Of a stretch of DNA of 64,000 bases, positions 28,483 through 36,127 are shown one piece after another. The notes beneath the pieces are model-generated. The model was not told the origin of the DNA and ran no database searches. It saw only the letters and a list, made by a program, of their open reading frames with translations. The DNA comes from Ignavibacteriaceae bacterium (GTDB lineage: Bacteria; Bacteroidota; Ignavibacteria; Ignavibacteriales; Ignavibacteriaceae): NCBI GenBank assembly GCA_008933765.1, contig WBUK01000004.1, forward strand, positions 152,703 through 216,702, written 5' to 3'. Each line of letters begins with the position of its first letter. Positions within the stretch are counted from its first letter, which is position 1. The position numbers were made by a program, and so were the translations under genes.

Positions 28483-28680
28483 ATGGGCAAAATAGTTGTT
28501 GAAGCCTTACTGCGGTTATTGATCATAATAGTGGTGGTGTTTTTCATCCGCACCGCCATGCCTGACGATAAATTCCGGCTGATTTTAACACTGTTCGCCG
28601 TAAGTGCGGGGGTTATATTTCCAAAAGCGCTTCCCGAGAACCGAAATGCTAAAAACCAAGGCTTCCGATGGGCAAAATAG
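28483..28680 (+). pseudogene. Truncated tandem copy of the small membrane zinc-ribbon-like protein
   Basis: Starting at ATG 28483, the first 131 bp (to 28613) are nearly identical to 28668-28798 in the next gene. They encode the same N-terminus and membrane helix (MGKIVVEALLRLL, VVVFFIRTAMP). After that the frame runs out through unrelated sequence and ends at a TAG that lies inside the start of the intact copy, overlapping it by 13 bp. The C-terminal Cys cluster is missing, so this is either a decayed copy or a 65-residue single-helix membrane peptide. Confidence 0.65.
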
Positions 28681-28979
28681 TAGTTGAAGCCTTACTGCGA
28701 TTATTGATAATAATAGTGGTGGTGTTTTTCATCCGCACCGCCATGCCTGATGATAAATTTTGGCTGATTTTAACACTGTTCGCCGTAAGTGCGGGGGTAA
28801 TCCTTCCCATTTGGAACTCCTACAAAAAATTCATCGCCGAAAACAAAGAAGTATTGGAAAACTCCCTCTGTTCCCGCTGCCGCCACTTCGATCGCTCCGC
28901 CGTTCTCTGCACCAAATACGAAGAGCACCCCCGCAAAGACTACATCCCCTGCGGCGGCAAAGATTTCGAACCAAGGTAA
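28668..28979 (+). CDS. Small membrane protein with Cys-rich C-terminal knuckle
   Basis: 103 residues. An N-terminal membrane region (residues 5-24, LLIIIVVVFFIRTA, and a second hydrophobic stretch LILTLFAVSAGVILPIW) is followed by a linker and a cytosolic C-terminal Cys/His cluster CSRCRHF...AVLCTKY...YIPCGG. The cluster could bind zinc or another metal. Family not recognised. It immediately follows, and overlaps, a truncated tandem copy of itself, which is evidence of a fairly recent duplication. Confidence 0.65.
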   Translation: MGKIVVEALLRLLIIIVVVFFIRTAMPDDKFWLILTLFAVSAGVILPIWNSYKKFIAENKEVLENSLCSRCRHFDRSAVLCTKYEEHPRKDYIPCGGKDFEPR

Positions 28980-29045
28980 ATTATTATGTGAATTTCCTAT
29001 TTTTAATAAAATGGGAAAATATCTAAAATTTTATTAAACTTAGTT

Positions 29046-30290
29046 TTAATTAATATTTTGATTTTCTATTTTGTCGGTATATAATTTTTTGAACCTCGCT
29101 CTAATCTCTGGAGTTATCGAAGGAGTCCCTATTCGCGAACGGGAAGCATGATAACTATCCAACAAATTGTGTATGTATGGTGGTTGAAGTCTTGCGACTC
29201 TTGTTATTTTTGACCGATTATTTTTATAAAATAAGGCTTCTCTTTTGAAAAAGATAGTCCCTCTACGAAAGTCGCATGCTAAACAAGGCTTTGAATTATA
29301 GTTTTCCCATGGAAGGATAAATTCAAAATATAGATGGGCTTGATTTTCTAGTTTTATTTCTTTTTCAATTATTAGGAGACACTCTATTTCTATTTGTTTT
29401 TCTTGTTCATTAGTATAAAAATGTCGAATATCGCATTCAGGTGTAATAACTATATGATAAGAACCGTTAAGTCTAAATATATCCCCAGTAAATAATTTAT
29501 CATTTTTGGGGGGATTAGAATATAAAAGATTTTTAACTAACTGAGACAACCTTTCAACAGCCCTATCATCAAACTTTTTAATTTTTTCCTTTGTGAAATC
29601 CTTTTTGATTTGCTTTTTCATCGCCTTTAATAAGGGTCCATCATTCTTAATTTTTTCCGCCACTAACCTGTTTAACACCGAAATTACACCCACTGCAGGT
29701 TCTAAAAGGTCCAATTTATTAACATATGCAAAATAATCTATCCAGTTTGTATCATTTCCATCAAGAAAATTTAATTCTTTGTTCATTGTTCTAATCAAAG
29801 CATTTAAATAATTTCTCGGAACTTTAAGAGCTTTGTTTTTATTCGCTAATTTCTTTATTCCTTTAAATATTTTTTTAGATTCTTCAATTTGATTCTTAGG
29901 TTTTCGTTCGAACCTTATTCTATCTCCAAATTTTGCGGTGAATTCTTTTTTTATTTCATCTGAAATACCCTCTTGAGAATATATATAGATAAGAGAATAT
30001 ATATCCTTTCCCCGTAAAGTGTTTTCTACAGTTAATTCTCCCGGTTCGATAAGATTCCCTTCATTTTGTGAGAGTTCATTATCATCTTGTGCGAATTTAC
30101 GATCGAATTGCCAGTCTAAAATAATTGCAACCGGCGAAGCCAAAGAATCCAATAAAACTTCAAAACGCTGAATCGAATCAACAGGTATTACGAAATACTC
30201 CGTTGATTTTTTCAATTCATTAAATAATTTGTGTTCTTCAGATTTCTGATCAAATACCTTATCGTCCACAAAGAGTATTACACCCTCCAT
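29046..30290 (-). CDS. Receiver-domain protein with unknown output domain, defence-like operon
   Basis: 414 residues. The N-terminal 135 residues are a complete response-regulator receiver: acidic pair D9/D10 in ILFVDD, phospho-acceptor D59 in AIILDWQF, S105 in YIYSQEG and the K130-P131 pair. About 270 residues follow that I cannot assign, including an ITPECDIRH motif near 280 and a basic C-terminus. No DNA-binding fold is recognised. The ATG starts directly after the upstream kinase's TAA (TAAATG), with GGAGG just before, so the two are translated together. Inference: it is phosphorylated by the kinase and acts as the effector or switch of this module. Confidence 0.75.
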   Translation of the reverse strand: MEGVILFVDDKVFDQKSEEHKLFNELKKSTEYFVIPVDSIQRFEVLLDSLASPVAIILDWQFDRKFAQDDNELSQNEGNLIEPGELTVENTLRGKDIYSLIYIYSQEGISDEIKKEFTAKFGDRIRFERKPKNQIEESKKIFKGIKKLANKNKALKVPRNYLNALIRTMNKELNFLDGNDTNWIDYFAYVNKLDLLEPAVGVISVLNRLVAEKIKNDGPLLKAMKKQIKKDFTKEKIKKFDDRAVERLSQLVKNLLYSNPPKNDKLFTGDIFRLNGSYHIVITPECDIRHFYTNEQEKQIEIECLLIIEKEIKLENQAHLYFEFILPWENYNSKPCLACDFRRGTIFFKREALFYKNNRSKITRVARLQPPYIHNLLDSYHASRSRIGTPSITPEIRARFKKLYTDKIENQNIN

Positions 30291-32573
30291 TTATCCTCCG
30301 TTTAATATTTTGGTTTCTGGTTTTACATTAAAATTTCTTTTGGATACATCGATTACTTGTTGAAATTCAATCACGAAATTCGCCCCGTCGGTCAGTCTTT
30401 CAGATTCTTTTGTGGCAACATAAATTGTTGCATTGATCCTGTCTAAAATTTCTTTGACGATGTATAAACCTAAACCTCTCCCTTGTGCTTTCATTGAAAA
30501 AAATTCCGAAAAAATAAACAGTTCTATACCTTTTTTAACACCTGGGCCTGTATCAGCAATTGTTAGTTTCTTTTCCAATGAATCAATTTTGAATATGATT
30601 CTTTTATTTTTACTCCCTTTCAAATTCACCCAATAAATGGCATTGTCAACAATGTTGATTAAGAATTGTAAAACTAATCCTAAATTGGTCCTTAACATAA
30701 TGTCATCATCAGCGGTAATTTCTATTTTAATTTTATTCTGAATTTCACTATCAAAATATTTCAATATTTTTTTAATTGATTGTAATAAACTAACCTCCTT
30801 AATTTCTCTTCTTTGAAACTTGAAAAGAGGTTGAATTATCTGAAGTTGTTCATACACAATTTTGATAATCTCCTGGACTTCTTTTAACATAGTTTCAGTC
30901 TCTGAGAAATCCATCCTATCACTCTTGATCTTAAGCAAACTGTTATTGATAATATTATTTAGTCTTGAGAGTAACATGAAAGTATCATGGGAAGATTTTT
31001 CAACTGCCATCCCAAGCCCTGCCAAATCTTCAACGGTTCGAAGTTTTAAGATAGTATTCTTTTGAAATTCTTCAATGCTTTTCTTAAGTTTATTAGCAGA
31101 TTCAATAATTTTAAGATCGGTTCTTTCTTCTAAAGATTCTGTGAATTCTGTAATTGCGTCAGAAATTGACTGGTATGGTGCATTCGTATTTTGGGTAGAT
31201 TTTAACTCCTTATGTATTTTATCAATTTTAATTTCTGCGTGAAATATTTGTACAATCGATAGAACCACTGCTGCAAATTCGTCAAATATCCCACCAGAAT
31301 TCATCAAACCTTGCCTGCTTGATGTATCTTTTAAATCTTTATTATGCTCCTGAGAGATATATACAAAACCGACTATGTCACTATAACTAGGGTAATCACC
31401 GGCTTTTTGAACTGATCGCAACTTATCAAGTTCCAACCAATCATATCCTTTCTCGCCAAACGGATATACTCTTACTCCATCTCTTAAAACATAAATAAAA
31501 TGCTTTTTAAAAGCCTGAAGTTGTTTTCTATTAAGCTTTGAATAATCTGGCTTTTTAAGATCATTTGCGAATAACGAAAATTTAAATTCACCAACAGATA
31601 ACTTACTCTTATTGGACAGATACCCTTTCTTTTTCTTATTTAGTGCTTGAAGATCATAATTCTCTTTAGCTAAAATTTTATTGTCAAAAATTCTAATTAT
31701 CTTGGAAAAGGCTCTCATCGGGTTTTTGGAGTTGTAGATAAACTGAAGCTTCCCTTCATTATCAATCGTCCCGTACATCTCATAATCTGAATCCATTAAA
31801 ATTTCTTTTAATGAATATTGGGATTCTTTAGTGATTAACTCACCCTCCCAAATCATCTTAACATTAAAATCAGAGATAATTTCCTGTTTCAATTCTTCAG
31901 CTTTTGGGTCTTCAGCAGGAATCAATTTCTCGATTGATTCAAAAACACTCCTAAAATCATCTTTAGCCCACTTTTCTCTCAAATCAGTAATTCTTATAAC
32001 CGTCCCACTCGATTTGATTAGTTCCCCATTTTGAAACTCCGTAATAGTTGGTTCTATTTCACTAAGGAGTTTATGCTTTTTTGAACCTTCATCAGTGAAA
32101 AGCGTCGGTTCATCATCATCTAAGCCTTCGAAACTTACTTCCAAACAAAATTCTGATCCTTCATCTTTTCTGGTATAAACACTTACCTTTCTTCCAATTT
32201 TGTGAATCGCGAATCGTCCAATTCCTTTCTCACCTTGAATTGTTCGGCCAAGCTTCGTTACATTGTCCCTATTTATTTTTTTATCAAGTTTGTTAGGTGT
32301 TGCTGGTCGAAGCCACACTTCTTTCAGATCATTCAAACCCATCCCCAAACCATTGTCGATTATTTCAATTGCTTCCTCTCCACTATTTTTCGTTGAATTG
32401 GATTGGGAACCAGAGTCGTATTTAATAGTAACTTCAGTAGCATCAGCATCGTATGAATTTTTTATTAACTCTGTAAGAGCAATTTTCCTATCGGTAATCA
32501 ATTGATCACCCAATATGCTCAACAGTCTTGCGTACGGCTCAAATTTATATTTAATTTTTTTATTTTTTGGCAC
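30291..32573 (-). CDS. Dual-GHKL protein: MORC/HSP90-like ATPase fused to a histidine kinase
   Basis: 760 residues with two ATP-binding modules. The N-terminal HSP90/MORC-like ATPase has ALTELIKNSYDADATEV (N-box), EIIDNGLGM (G1) and GEKGIGRFA (G2) within residues 30-125. The C-terminal half is a histidine-kinase core: an H-box-like LAGLGMAVEKSSHDTFMLL with His near 529, an N-box near 641 (LINIVDNAIYW), IADTGPGV near 672 and GRGLGLYIVKEIL near 697. The GTG start overlaps the methyltransferase stop by one base (TAGTG). It follows a DNA methyltransferase gene and precedes a receiver gene. Inference: the MORC-like part senses or clamps DNA, and the kinase part signals to the receiver. Confidence 0.85.
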   Translation of the reverse strand: MPKNKKIKYKFEPYARLLSILGDQLITDRKIALTELIKNSYDADATEVTIKYDSGSQSNSTKNSGEEAIEIIDNGLGMGLNDLKEVWLRPATPNKLDKKINRDNVTKLGRTIQGEKGIGRFAIHKIGRKVSVYTRKDEGSEFCLEVSFEGLDDDEPTLFTDEGSKKHKLLSEIEPTITEFQNGELIKSSGTVIRITDLREKWAKDDFRSVFESIEKLIPAEDPKAEELKQEIISDFNVKMIWEGELITKESQYSLKEILMDSDYEMYGTIDNEGKLQFIYNSKNPMRAFSKIIRIFDNKILAKENYDLQALNKKKKGYLSNKSKLSVGEFKFSLFANDLKKPDYSKLNRKQLQAFKKHFIYVLRDGVRVYPFGEKGYDWLELDKLRSVQKAGDYPSYSDIVGFVYISQEHNKDLKDTSSRQGLMNSGGIFDEFAAVVLSIVQIFHAEIKIDKIHKELKSTQNTNAPYQSISDAITEFTESLEERTDLKIIESANKLKKSIEEFQKNTILKLRTVEDLAGLGMAVEKSSHDTFMLLSRLNNIINNSLLKIKSDRMDFSETETMLKEVQEIIKIVYEQLQIIQPLFKFQRREIKEVSLLQSIKKILKYFDSEIQNKIKIEITADDDIMLRTNLGLVLQFLINIVDNAIYWVNLKGSKNKRIIFKIDSLEKKLTIADTGPGVKKGIELFIFSEFFSMKAQGRGLGLYIVKEILDRINATIYVATKESERLTDGANFVIEFQQVIDVSKRNFNVKPETKILNGG

Positions 32574-33841
32574 TATCGTTTCTTAAAAATGAGTATATGT
32601 TCTTTAGGATACACTTTAACACTATTCAATTCGCTTGGAGAAGTAAATCTCCCAGATATCGGGTGACGAGTTGTTGGAATCTGCTTCAATGAAATATTTC
32701 TCGTAATTCTTTTTTCTAAATAAAAACTTTCTTCTCTCATCAAACTGATCAAAATATCCGAGGTGGGTATCGTAACTTCCCTAAGCTTACTATCTCCAAC
32801 AACCATACAACAGGTTGCTCCTGGTTTTAAAATTCGATGTATTTCCTGAATTACCTGTTGCATTGAAATAAAATAATTCTCAATTTCTTTCGCAATTTTC
32901 TTATTTTTCACTGCTAATTGTGAAACAGTATCTGAGGCTAACAGACAATTTATTTCAGCTTCAATTTTTTCAGAGTAAAATGTTCCAATAAATTTTTTTC
33001 TAAATTCTCTAAGATCACTAAAAAAGTTAAACACATAACCAGATAATTGATGAATATCCGCATATTCGTAAGATGTCGCATAAGGAGGGGAGGTAATTAC
33101 AAGATCAACAGAATCATTTTCAAGTCCAGTATCCCGCGCATCTCTGAGATGAATTTCACTTTGAATATCCAATCGGTTCTTTTTACTTAGATAGCTATGA
33201 AATTCCATGTTCTTTTTCCACATTTTTTTAATCTGATATTCAAAGAGATTGAAAGGGTCCTTAATCTGTTTCTTTGGATCAATTTGTGGTTTAGTGCTAT
33301 CTTGAAGCCAACGGCTGGAAGTTTTGAGAATGTTCGATAATCCAACTTTTAGAAAAGTCTCAAGTTCTTTATTATCTACTTCTTCGATACATTTTTTCAA
33401 ATAGCCGATTTTGTTTTTCTGCTCTGGGCAAAACCAATAGTTAAGCCTCGGGTGATCGGATATATAGTATTTTTCTTCCTCGTTGTAGTTGCTAAACCAC
33501 TCTTGAATTATTTCTAATAAATTTTGATGCGAACCTGGAGCAATAGTAGTTATTTTCGATTTTGTTATCATTTCAGCAACTGGATTAACATCAAACCCAA
33601 TAGACCTGTAGCCATGACTTTTTGCCTCAACCAATGTTGTCCCACAACCGGCAAATGGATCAACAATAAGACAATCCTCTGTAGCGTAGGTCTCTATCAA
33701 TTTGGAAACAATCTGTGGAATAAATTTTGCAGGATACCTGTGGTAACCGTGGGTGTAGCTATCGATAGACCTGTGCCCGGCAAAAGACCACTCATCTGAA
33801 CATTCGTTAACTTTACTGTTCTCAACTGCTACACTCAACAC
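32573..33841 (-). CDS. DNA methyltransferase (N4-C/N6-A class)
   Basis: 422 residues. SAM-binding motif I DPFAGCGTTLVEA is at 61-73, preceded by the family feature HRYPAKFIPQI. The catalytic motif IV is TSPPYATSYEY near 245. Motif I therefore precedes motif IV, which is a permuted order relative to the common C-terminal DPFxGxGTT enzymes. TSPPY is typical of amino-methylating (often N4-cytosine) enzymes. It is the first gene of a minus-strand operon with the dual-GHKL kinase and receiver protein. No adjacent restriction nuclease is recognisable. It may provide the self/non-self mark for the module. Confidence 0.88.
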   Translation of the reverse strand: MLSVAVENSKVNECSDEWSFAGHRSIDSYTHGYHRYPAKFIPQIVSKLIETYATEDCLIVDPFAGCGTTLVEAKSHGYRSIGFDVNPVAEMITKSKITTIAPGSHQNLLEIIQEWFSNYNEEEKYYISDHPRLNYWFCPEQKNKIGYLKKCIEEVDNKELETFLKVGLSNILKTSSRWLQDSTKPQIDPKKQIKDPFNLFEYQIKKMWKKNMEFHSYLSKKNRLDIQSEIHLRDARDTGLENDSVDLVITSPPYATSYEYADIHQLSGYVFNFFSDLREFRKKFIGTFYSEKIEAEINCLLASDTVSQLAVKNKKIAKEIENYFISMQQVIQEIHRILKPGATCCMVVGDSKLREVTIPTSDILISLMREESFYLEKRITRNISLKQIPTTRHPISGRFTSPSELNSVKVYPKEHILIFKKR

Positions 33842-34033
33842 AGAACTCCTCGATTATTTTATGAAAGAAAATTTTCTTTTTTTTGATTTAGAATTCAAAA
33901 TATTTAACCACTAAGTTAGAAATAATTTAATTACAAAAAAAGCAATGTTGAAATTACTTATATTGCCAATTCAAATTAACTACAAATATTTTACCACATT
34001 TTCTTATAAAAGCACCCAATCCCCCCCCCACTA

Positions 34034-35686
34034 TCACCCCTCGATAAGTTTGATTTTAATTTTTTTGGTTACGGTATAGAGTTCGTTTTCTTCGGTGAGG
34101 ATGCCGGGGGAGATCTCCTCAATATCCACATAGTTTTTTTTGGGCAGGGCGACGAACTCGCAGAAGTCAAAAAGGCGACTGCGGTCTTTCAGGACGGGTG
34201 CAAAGTCAGTCAGGTTATTTTTGTTTATGTGGAACTCGGCAGTAGCAATAGTGCTGTCGAAGACGATTTCGAAAAAGGAGTCGCTCGCCGGTTTGCTTTG
34301 AAAATCGTCAACACTGAAGGTTCCGGGCTTAAGTGAGATATCGCTGCTATAATCCGGCACATAATATGTTACCCGCATGCGCTCGAAGGTGCTTCTTAAA
34401 TCGGGATTTGTTTTTCGAAGTGTCGCCTCAGAGCCTTTTCTGCTTCCGGTATCAGCCGGGTCTCCCTGCCTGAAGTCGGTTCTTGGGGCATTTTCGGAGG
34501 GGTCTCCCCCCTCTGAGGGGTATCTTTTATCGGGGGAGAGTTGCCCGCCGAGGCTGGCGGCACTTCCGGATTCAGAGGGGTTTTTTCCGGCGGAGGCGCC
34601 AGTTCCCTTTAGGTCAAACTCGCCAAAATTCCCCGTTTTCAGTACCTTTTCCAACAATCGACGGGTTGTTTTAATCCCGTGGAAGTTGTAAAGGGAAACC
34701 AAAAGTGTAATTAGCAGAAGGCACAGCGCTGTGAAAATTAAGATTTCGTTGGAAATGCCGCCTACGATCTCTTGCCCGCGATTGCTCGTACGGGATTGAG
34801 TGTCGGTGCCGACTGAATCATGCCCAAAGGAAGCAGTAAGTATTTCGCTTTGGGTGCCGCTTCTGCTTTGTGTGCTACCTGCCGTGCTACGGGGATTAAA
34901 GTTCGCACCAGCAGAGGTTTCGCTTTGGGTGCCTGTGGAAACGGTGCCGCCTCTATTGCCTAAACTTCCGGCTTTTAACTCATCGGACAGAGTGCCGCCT
35001 CTATTGCCTAAACTTCCGGCTTTTAACTCATCGGACAGAGTGCCGCCTCTATTGCCAAAATCACCCGCTTTTGTACCACCGGACAGAGTGCCCGATACTT
35101 CCAAAACGGCAAGTGCACCCAGGAAAGCAAAAACTATTGCAATCCTAAAGAGCAACGCCCGGTAACTTAAACACTTTCTGTTTTGAGGGTTGGGCTGTGT
35201 TTTACTTTTTGCCGCACCACCGGACAAAGTCGCAACGCTTAAACACTTTCTGTTTTTGGGGTTAGGCTGTGTCTTAGTTTTTGCCGCACCACCGGACAAA
35301 GTCGCAACTTCTATATGCTTTTTGTTTTGGGGGTTTCCGCCGTCACCCGCCAATTCATAGTCTGTACAAAAAGGAATTTCATCCATATTATCCCGCTTGC
35401 CTAAGTTTTTATTGGGGTTACCCGCCACTTCACAGCCTGCACGAAAAGGAATTTCATCCATACTATCCCGCTTTTCCGGGTTTTGATCGGGATCGCCCGC
35501 CAATTCATAGCCTGTACAAAAAGGAATTTCATCCATACTATCCCGCTTGCCTAAGTTTTTATTGGGGTTACCCGCCAATTCACAGCCTGCACGAAAAGGA
35601 ATTTCATCCATACTATCCCGCTTTTCCGGGTTTTGATCGGGATCGCCCACCACTTCACAGCCTGTACGAAAAGGAATTTTATCCAT
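34034..35686 (-). CDS. Repeat-rich two-pass membrane protein, unknown function
   Basis: 550 residues built from three nested tandem repeats. First come five 25-residue units (75 bp each) opening MDEIPF, alternating two types (DPDQNPEKRDS / NPNKNLGKRDS). Next are two 24-residue units with LSGGAAK.KTQPNP. After a membrane helix (ALLFRIAIVFAFLGALAVL, about 177-196) come three roughly 16-residue units with GGTLSDELKAGSLGNR. A second helix (ILIFTALCLLLITLLVSLY) precedes a non-repetitive C-terminal domain. Every N-terminal unit contains an ATG preceded by GGGATAGT, so several starts are possible; the frame is open for another 23 codons above the chosen ATG. Family not recognised. Confidence 0.55.
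   Translation of the reverse strand: MDKIPFRTGCEVVGDPDQNPEKRDSMDEIPFRAGCELAGNPNKNLGKRDSMDEIPFCTGYELAGDPDQNPEKRDSMDEIPFRAGCEVAGNPNKNLGKRDNMDEIPFCTDYELAGDGGNPQNKKHIEVATLSGGAAKTKTQPNPKNRKCLSVATLSGGAAKSKTQPNPQNRKCLSYRALLFRIAIVFAFLGALAVLEVSGTLSGGTKAGDFGNRGGTLSDELKAGSLGNRGGTLSDELKAGSLGNRGGTVSTGTQSETSAGANFNPRSTAGSTQSRSGTQSEILTASFGHDSVGTDTQSRTSNRGQEIVGGISNEILIFTALCLLLITLLVSLYNFHGIKTTRRLLEKVLKTGNFGEFDLKGTGASAGKNPSESGSAASLGGQLSPDKRYPSEGGDPSENAPRTDFRQGDPADTGSRKGSEATLRKTNPDLRSTFERMRVTYYVPDYSSDISLKPGTFSVDDFQSKPASDSFFEIVFDSTIATAEFHINKNNLTDFAPVLKDRSRLFDFCEFVALPKKNYVDIEEISPGILTEENELYTVTKKIKIKLIEG
35330..35686 (-). repeat. 75-bp in-frame tandem repeats (150-bp higher-order pairs)
   Basis: Five units of 75 bp, alternating two variants so that units 1/3 and 2/4 are most alike. 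Each encodes MDEIPF and contains its own ATG. Unit length divisible by three keeps the complementary frame open as well. Confidence 0.85.
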
Positions 35687-36127
35687 ACTATCCCGCTTTT
35701 CCGAGTTTTGATTGATTTCTCCGCCCTGACCACACCGAAATTTATGCGCCGTTTGCTAAAACCTTAATGAAACCTTGCCGAAAACTTGCTAAAACCTTGA
35801 CAATGATGCGCTGATTACCCGGTCAGGAGGTAGTGAATGTTTGCAACTGCAAATTAATTATAATCCAGCTAATGGCAAAAGAAAATGCACTAAATTGAGA
35901 AATTTTTTTGGTTTTCTGCAGGCTGTAAGGCAGTTATCAGATACGGGGTTATAAGTAATCGTCAGATTTGACGCGCTGGTAACAAAAACACTCAACAAAT
36001 AAATTGCTAAAGTGTTAAATCCAAAAAAACTCCCAGGCAAACCGTAATCGTTCAGATAAAACCCCACAAACCTTAACCTTTAAAACCCATTACATAAAAC
36101 TTAAATCACGCAAAAAAACAATAATAA
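35687..36127. other. Intergenic region, no gene supported
   Basis: It begins with a partial upstream copy of the 75-bp repeat, then a short CTAAAACCTT repeat near 35755-35800. The rest is AT-rich without recognisable signals. Confidence 0.5.

Noticed and set aside
35281..35715. Plus-strand 144-residue ORF opposite the 75-bp repeats
   Set aside because: It is the mirror of an in-frame repeat whose length is divisible by three; the minus-strand protein has membrane helices and a non-repetitive domain, so that strand is the coding one.
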